The position numbers were made by a program, and so were the translations under genes. The notes beneath the pieces are model-generated. The model was not told where the DNA came from. It saw only the letters and a list, made by a program, of their open reading frames with translations, and searched no databases. Below are positions 1 to 4,272 of a stretch of 5,847 nt of DNA, piece after piece (the stretch's first letter is position 1; each line of letters begins with the position of its first letter). Origin of the DNA: an uncultured Verrucomicrobiota bacterium (GTDB lineage Bacteria; Verrucomicrobiota; Kiritimatiellia; CAIVKH01); NCBI GenBank assembly GCA_937894535.1, contig CALBHI010000130.1:1-5847 (forward strand). Direction: 5' to 3'.

Positions 1-100
1 TCTTGTCTGTATCCTTCCTTTATACCCCCTGAGTAACGATCCTCACCAGCTTCCCTGTTTTTTCCGTCACGTAATCCCTACCTGTTTGCGCTAATCATCC

Positions 101-113
101 GAACATCATGTTC
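101..113. promoter_or_regulatory. Operator-like dyad GAACAT-C-ATGTTC
   Basis: The sequence GAACATCATGTTC is a perfect 6-bp inverted repeat around one central base, ending 44 bases before the ATG of the PEP-CTERM gene. A one-base loop cannot form an RNA hairpin, so a DNA-binding dimer is the more natural reading. It resembles the GAAC-N4-GTTC class of LexA boxes, but the half-sites are separated by five bases (ATCAT), not four, so I do not call it a LexA site. Chance occurrence is possible. I see no convincing -35/-10 pair in 1-157. Confidence 0.3.
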
Positions 114-143
114 TGGAGTGAGGTAACCAGCCCTTAAAAACGA

Positions 144-150
144 AGAGGAG
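144..150 (+). promoter_or_regulatory. Shine-Dalgarno site of the PEP-CTERM gene
   Basis: AGAGGAG lies 7 bases before the ATG at 158. Sequence and spacing are near ideal and fix the start of the downstream gene. Confidence 0.75.
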
Positions 151-157
151 CAGCCGC

Positions 158-970
158 ATGAAACCATCAGCCTGCCTTTTGGCCATCGCCTCCTGCGGAT
201 GCATCGCCGTCCATGGTGATGTCATCGTATCGGACAACTTTTCCGACGGGAACCGCACCCAGGACCCCGCATGGTACATCAGCGCGGGCAGCTTTGCCGT
301 CGGCAGCGGGTCGGCCTTCAACAACAACTCCACGTTGAACCAGTTTTTCACGACCAGTTTTACCGCAACCGATATCGCCGATGGTACGGGGTTGAGGTTG
401 AGCCTGGCCTACCGTCCGGACGGGGCAAACCTCAACAGCTTGCGCGTCGGAATCTACAGCGGCGTGGCACCCTCGGCCGATGGCTGGGCCCAATTCTCCG
501 CCGGCCAACCCACCCGCGACTGGCTAGGCTATTATGCCAACATCGGACTGACCAACCAGTCCGCGACAACCATCGTGTTCAACAACAATATCGTTGATGA
601 CCATGCCTTTTTCAGCGGCACCATCCTGGGCACGCCCGGCCCTGGCACCAATGTGGCGGGGGTGTTATCCTTCCGGAGCGTGGTCTTCGAGATGTCGCGG
701 GCGGGCACGGACATGGTGCTTGATGTGTATGAGGGCCAGGATCTCGACAACCTTACCCTGATCGCCTCCGCCACGCATGCCGGAGGATCGTTTTCCGGCT
801 TCAACAACATCGCCTTGTTCCAAACCACGGGGAACAACCTGAATGGCAACATCCGTTACGATGACATCACGCTCAGCACATTCGTCGTTCCCGAACCCAG
901 CACGTTGATGCTGTTGATTGCCGGCGCCACCCTGCTCGGACTGCGGCGAAAAATCCCGGCGCACCCATAG
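158..970 (+). CDS. PEP-CTERM sorting domain protein, probably exported beta-sandwich protein
   Basis: This 270-residue protein is probably exported and surface-associated; its molecular function is unknown. Residues 1-20 resemble a signal peptide: Lys2, a hydrophobic stretch at about 5-18, and possible cleavage near Gly20. The C-terminus has the tripartite exosortase signal: VPEPST (Pro245-Glu246-Pro247), a hydrophobic helix at about 250-262, then Arg-Arg-Lys at 263-265. Five residues (IPAHP) follow the basic cluster, slightly longer than the usual end. In this family the signal is recognised by an exosortase (EpsH/XrtA type), which removes the tail. The body is rich in Asn, Gly, Ser and Thr with alternating hydrophobic segments. 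A DNFSDG motif near the start and a YDDITLST segment near the end resemble LamG/concanavalin-like beta-sandwich proteins; that fold is an inference. Start chosen from the strong ribosome binding site. It stands alone on its strand and ends in TAG facing the SulP gene. Confidence 0.85.
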   Translation: MKPSACLLAIASCGCIAVHGDVIVSDNFSDGNRTQDPAWYISAGSFAVGSGSAFNNNSTLNQFFTTSFTATDIADGTGLRLSLAYRPDGANLNSLRVGIYSGVAPSADGWAQFSAGQPTRDWLGYYANIGLTNQSATTIVFNNNIVDDHAFFSGTILGTPGPGTNVAGVLSFRSVVFEMSRAGTDMVLDVYEGQDLDNLTLIASATHAGGSFSGFNNIALFQTTGNNLNGNIRYDDITLSTFVVPEPSTLMLLIAGATLLGLRRKIPAHP

Positions 971-1059
971 GAAGCCCTCAAGCCCCCGATCACCCGCAGG
1001 CCCCCGAAAACCGACCCGTGGCGTCGGGAAACCAGGACGGCGTCGATGGGGGTTTAGAC

Positions 1060-1077
1060 CCGGGTCGCACGACCCGG
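1060..1077. terminator. Hairpin between convergent PEP-CTERM and SulP genes
   Basis: CCGGGTCG and CGACCCGG form an 8-bp perfect inverted repeat with a very short centre, so realistically a 7-bp GC-rich stem with a 4-base loop. It lies 7 bases past the TGA stop of the SulP gene and about 90 bases past the stop of the PEP-CTERM gene. It could stop transcription from both sides. No run of U follows on either strand, so it is not a textbook intrinsic terminator. A weaker 5-bp stem, CCGAC/GTCGG (1011-1027), sits nearer the PEP-CTERM gene. Confidence 0.45.
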
Positions 1078-1084
1078 CAAGGCA

Positions 1085-2803
1085 TCAGGGAACCTGACCT
1101 GATCCCGGCCCGGTCTTGCGCCAGGCCTGTCCCGAAGCATCCTTGGCCGGACAAATCGTAAACACGTGATCAAGGCAGCGGCCGAAGGCCTCGAAGGGTG
1201 ATGCGGTGGCGGGAAACACGTTCGCCTTCGGCAGTATCGCCCGCATGCCCGCCTGCTCGATGATGGCTTCATGTTCCTTGCGTACGCCGCACAAATAGAC
1301 CGATCCACCCTGACGGTGAAAGCCCTCAGCGACATCAAACAGCGCACTCCAGCAGGAGTAATCAATGGAAAGCGCCCGACGCACCCGCACCACCAGATGA
1401 CGCGGCTTCTGGTCACGGATTATATCCTGGAGCTGGTTGCGCATCAGCATGGCGACACCGTAATACAAGTCGCCGGTGATCCCGACCACCACGACCTCGG
1501 AGGAGGCATGTCGAATGCCCGGGGCATAAGGGACCTCCTTCACGTGACCCTTTTCATCCGGCACATACTCCGTGATATGCAAGGTACGCGTGCGGTAAAG
1601 ATGCACCAGCGCCGCCCCCAGAACACCCGCCACGATGCCAGCCTCAATCCGGTAAAACACCGTGATCAACAAGGTCAGCACCATGATCACGGTATCGGTG
1701 CGGGATGTGGCGAGCACGCGGCGAATATGACGGAGATCCACCAACCGGATCCCGATATAGAACAACAGGCCGGCCAGCGCGGAAACGGGAATCCATTCGA
1801 GCAAGCGCGGCACGACGAGCAGGGCCGCCGCCGTGGCCAGGCCGAAATAGATGTTGGCCATGCGGGTAACGCCCCCCGAAGCCTCGATCAACAAGGTGCG
1901 ACTGAACGAACCCGAACCGGGTATGCCGCTGAAAAACGCCCCGGCCACCTGGGCGCCTCCCTGCCCGACAAACTCGCGATTCACATCGAAATGTTGCCCG
2001 TTCCGCAAGGCCAGCGTTTGCCCGATCGAAGCTGCCTCGATCAAGCCGATCACGGCGATCGCCGCCGCGGCCGGAAACAACGCCGCCATGATCTCCGGAT
2101 CAACAAGCGGAAGCGACCAGGGAGGCAACCCGGCGGGAATACGTGCAACATCCCCAACCACACGAAGCGCATGGATATCCCGCACAGCCCACGCAATCAG
2201 GCCGCACACCACCATGATGCACATCGCGACCGGAAACCGCTTCGCCCTTTTCTCGAACACCAGGGTAAGCGCAATGGTGCCCAACCCGATGCCGAGCGAC
2301 CACGGCTGGATGTTTTCCCACGCACGAAGTGTTTCCGCGAACCGGGCTGGCATCCACACCGCCGCGGGGGCGGGGACGCCCAATAAATGGTGCAACTGTC
2401 CCAGCGCGATCAGCAGTCCGGCACCCACGGTAAACCCGAGAAAGGACGATTCGGGTACAAAGGCGAGCAACGAACCACACTTCATCATACCCAGCGCCAA
2501 GCGGATGAGCCCCACCAGGAAACACAGGGTCGCCATGTAGGCCATGAGTTGCCCCTCCACGGCCAGCGGGGCCAGCGCACCGGCGGTTAACAAGGCGGCC
2601 GAGTTGGTTGGACCGGTATTGACGTAGGGGGAGGAACCGAGCAACGCCGCGACCATGGACATCACCACGGCCGCATACAAGCCATGCACCGGGGAAACAC
2701 CCGCCAGCATGGCATAGGCCATGGCCTGGGGAATGGCAAAGACCGCCACCGTCACACCGGCCTGAAGGTCGCGCCGCCACGCGGAAGGAAAGGCATCGGT
2801 CAT
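1085..2803 (-). CDS. SulP family inorganic anion transporter with C-terminal STAS domain
   Basis: This 572-residue inner-membrane protein belongs to the SulP/SLC26 family, which moves sulfate, bicarbonate or other anions, usually with H+ or Na+. The length is normal for a full transporter. The N-terminal 400 residues are a succession of hydrophobic helices. The first family hallmark, IPQAMAYAMLAG followed by HGLYAA, is at 24-45. NTGPTNSAAL at 62-71 corresponds to the GPxA anion-site region. The segment at about 275-316 holds NREFVGQGGAQ, GIPGSGSFSRT and GGVTRMANI. Residues about 435-550 (1154-1501) form a STAS domain; Asp481-Tyr-Ser483 sits where STAS proteins carry the conserved D-x-S/T. Start: ATG at 2801-2803, preceded by AGGTGG with 9 bases spacing. 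It is divergent from the sulfatase-maturating enzyme, which makes sulfate a plausible substrate, but nothing in the sequence fixes specificity. The tail after about 553 is short and polar. Confidence 0.93.
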   Translation of the reverse strand: MTDAFPSAWRRDLQAGVTVAVFAIPQAMAYAMLAGVSPVHGLYAAVVMSMVAALLGSSPYVNTGPTNSAALLTAGALAPLAVEGQLMAYMATLCFLVGLIRLALGMMKCGSLLAFVPESSFLGFTVGAGLLIALGQLHHLLGVPAPAAVWMPARFAETLRAWENIQPWSLGIGLGTIALTLVFEKRAKRFPVAMCIMVVCGLIAWAVRDIHALRVVGDVARIPAGLPPWSLPLVDPEIMAALFPAAAAIAVIGLIEAASIGQTLALRNGQHFDVNREFVGQGGAQVAGAFFSGIPGSGSFSRTLLIEASGGVTRMANIYFGLATAAALLVVPRLLEWIPVSALAGLLFYIGIRLVDLRHIRRVLATSRTDTVIMVLTLLITVFYRIEAGIVAGVLGAALVHLYRTRTLHITEYVPDEKGHVKEVPYAPGIRHASSEVVVVGITGDLYYGVAMLMRNQLQDIIRDQKPRHLVVRVRRALSIDYSCWSALFDVAEGFHRQGGSVYLCGVRKEHEAIIEQAGMRAILPKANVFPATASPFEAFGRCLDHVFTICPAKDASGQAWRKTGPGSGQVP

Positions 2804-2812
2804 CGGCTAGAT

Positions 2813-2818
2813 CCACCT
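2813..2818 (-). promoter_or_regulatory. Shine-Dalgarno site of the SulP gene
   Basis: Read on the minus strand, AGGTGG (one mismatch to AGGAGG) lies 9 bases before the ATG at 2803. It supports that start over others in the frame. Confidence 0.6.
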
Positions 2819-2824
2819 GACTGC

Positions 2825-2861
2825 TTGATGCGGCATACCGTTAATACACCACCGCCATCAA
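2825..2861. promoter_or_regulatory. Imperfect inverted repeat in the SulP/anSME divergent gap
   Basis: TTGATGCGG (2825-2833) pairs with CCG-c-CATCAA (2852-2861): nine base pairs with one bulged C at 2855 and an 18-base loop. It lies in the gap between two divergent starts, so it could be a dimer-binding operator serving both genes or a leader hairpin in either transcript. I could not identify a convincing -35/-10 promoter in 2804-2925 on either strand. Confidence 0.3.
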
Positions 2862-2881
2862 CCCGTGAGCAAGGATAAAAC

Positions 2882-2914
2882 ATGCTTGTTCGCGCAGGTC
2901 GATCACGATCATAG
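2882..2914 (+). CDS. Possible 10-residue leader peptide ahead of the anSME gene
   Basis: ATG at 2882 opens a short frame coding MLVRAGRSRS and ending in TAG at 2912-2914. It has the only good ribosome binding site in this gap: AAGGA at 2871-2875, 6 bases before the ATG. Its stop lies 11 bases before the anSME ATG at 2926, which itself has no recognisable Shine-Dalgarno sequence. This arrangement suits translational coupling, with ribosomes re-starting at 2926, or a regulatory leader. Three of the ten codons are Arg. Such a short frame can occur by chance and has no known homologue that I can cite. Confidence 0.3.
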   Translation: MLVRAGRSRS

Positions 2915-2925
2915 TTCCATCAGCC

Positions 2926-4203
2926 ATGACGTCGACACCGCCACCCCAACCGCCTACGGCGCGGCGCACCGCGCCGTTTCACGTCATGACCAAACCGGTC
3001 GGGCCGATCTGCAACCTCGACTGCACCTATTGCTTTTACCTCGAGAAGGAAACGCTGTTTGACGCGACAACGTCGTTCCGTATGCCGGACGAGGTGCTGG
3101 AGACCTATATCCGCGACTACATCCACCACCAGAGCGGCCCGGAAATCGCCTTCGCCTGGCAGGGAGGCGAACCCACGTTGCTCGGAATCGACTTCTTCCG
3201 CAAGGTCATAGCCCTGCAGCAGCGGTACAGCGACGGCCGCCCGATCTCCAACGCCTTGCAAACCAACGGCACCCTGCTCGACGACGCCTGGGGTGAATTC
3301 CTGGCACACCACCATGTGCTCGTCGGGCTCAGCGTGGATGGTCCAGCCGAATTGCATGATGCCTACCGGGTGGACAAACGGCAAAAACCAACATTCGAAC
3401 GGGTCATGCGGGGACTATCGTTCTTGAAAAAACACGGGGTCGCCTTCAACACCCTGACCGTGGTGAACCGGAAAAACTCCCAGCACCCCTTGACCGTGTA
3501 CCGATTCCTCAAGGATATCGGTTCGACGTATCATCAATACATCCCCCTGGTGGAGCGTCAACCCAACGGAGCATCCCGGCGTTTGGGGCTGGAGCTGGCC
3601 ACACCGCCAACCGCTGAAGACACCCCCGCCGAAGATGCGCCGGTAACGCCATGGAGCGTATTGCCCGTCACCTACGGCGACTTTCTCATCGCGATCTTTG
3701 ACGAATGGGTCAAACACGACGTGGGCACCACCTTCGTGCAGTTGTTCGATGTTGCGCTGAGCAATTGGATGGGCATGGGCTCCAGCCTGTGCGTTTTTGC
3801 CGAGACCTGCGGTCGCGCCTTGGCCATGGAGCACAACGGCGATGTGTATTCCTGCGACCATTATGTCTATCCCGCCTACAAGCTGGGCAACCTGATGCAA
3901 CAACACCTGGGTGACATGGTTGACTCACCCGCCCAGGTGAATTTCGGGACGTCGAAATCCAGCACCCTGCCACGCTATTGCCGGGAATGTGACGTGCGTT
4001 TTGCATGCCATGGCGAATGCCCCAAGCACAGGTTTCTGCGCACACCCAGCGGCGAGGCCGGCTTGAACTACCTGTGCGCCGGCTACAAGAAATTCTTTCG
4101 CCACATCAATCCCTCGATGCAAACCATGGCCCACCTGCTTCATCAACACCGGGCACCGGCAGAGATCATGGCCATGAACCGGCATGCCCCGGGGAACAGG
4201 TAG
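2926..4203 (+). CDS. Anaerobic sulfatase-maturating enzyme (radical SAM/SPASM, AslB/ChuR-like)
   Basis: The 425-residue product belongs to the anSME family: cytoplasmic iron-sulfur enzymes that use S-adenosylmethionine to oxidise a Cys or Ser of type I sulfatases to formylglycine without oxygen. The radical SAM cluster motif is Cys29-x3-Cys33-x2-Cys36, inside the characteristic FHVM...CNLDCTYCFYLEKE segment. Further family motifs are WQGGEPT (78-84), QTNG (112-115), GLSVDGP (134-140) and YIPLVERQ (205-212). The SPASM domain keeps all eight cysteines expected to bind two auxiliary [4Fe-4S] clusters: 289, 295, 310, 352, 355, 361, 365 and 384. Asp311, directly after Cys310, matches the catalytic base position known in the Clostridium enzyme. 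Length fits the family. The start at 2926 keeps the conserved FHVM motif; there is no in-frame ATG, GTG or TTG between it and an upstream stop at 2866, and Met21 (2986) would cut into the motif. No sulfatase substrate gene is in the window. Confidence 0.95.
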   Translation: MTSTPPPQPPTARRTAPFHVMTKPVGPICNLDCTYCFYLEKETLFDATTSFRMPDEVLETYIRDYIHHQSGPEIAFAWQGGEPTLLGIDFFRKVIALQQRYSDGRPISNALQTNGTLLDDAWGEFLAHHHVLVGLSVDGPAELHDAYRVDKRQKPTFERVMRGLSFLKKHGVAFNTLTVVNRKNSQHPLTVYRFLKDIGSTYHQYIPLVERQPNGASRRLGLELATPPTAEDTPAEDAPVTPWSVLPVTYGDFLIAIFDEWVKHDVGTTFVQLFDVALSNWMGMGSSLCVFAETCGRALAMEHNGDVYSCDHYVYPAYKLGNLMQQHLGDMVDSPAQVNFGTSKSSTLPRYCRECDVRFACHGECPKHRFLRTPSGEAGLNYLCAGYKKFFRHINPSMQTMAHLLHQHRAPAEIMAMNRHAPGNR

Positions 4204-4236
4204 GACGCGCCGCGCGGGTTATCCGGGAAAGCATCG

Positions 4237-4265
4237 GGGCCGTGCGGCCCGGAATCGCACGGCCC
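4237..4265. terminator. Bidirectional hairpin between convergent anSME and TSP3 protein genes
   Basis: GGGCCGTGCG (4237-4246) and CGCACGGCCC (4256-4265) form a perfect 10-bp GC-rich stem with a 9-base loop. It begins 33 bases after the anSME stop and lies 7 bases past the TAG of the opposing gene, so it is well placed to end both transcripts. The plus strand is followed only by TTATG and the minus strand by CCGATGCTTTCCC, so U-tracts are weak. Confidence 0.6.
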
Positions 4266-4272
4266 TTATGCC

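Noticed and set aside
13..20. AAGGAAGG on the minus strand, possibly the ribosome binding site of a divergent gene leaving the left edge
   Set aside because: No start codon follows within normal spacing before the window ends, so it cannot be supported.
28..63. Possible intrinsic terminator (TGAG/CTCA stem and a run of six T)
   Set aside because: The stem is only 4 bp and lies 12 bases from the T-run; too weak to call.
108..137. Nine-codon frame MFWSEVTSP ahead of the PEP-CTERM gene
   Set aside because: It has no ribosome binding site and its ATG is part of the dyad; nothing supports translation.
1271..2386. 371-codon open frame on the plus strand opposite the SulP gene
   Set aside because: It is rich in His, Arg, Gln and Gly, has no recognisable domain and lies wholly antisense to a clear transporter. 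It is a by-product of GC-rich codon use.
2882..2990. Frameshift joining ATG 2882 to the anSME reading frame
   Set aside because: The start at 2926 already gives an N-terminus of normal length ahead of the conserved FHVM motif, so no frameshift is needed.
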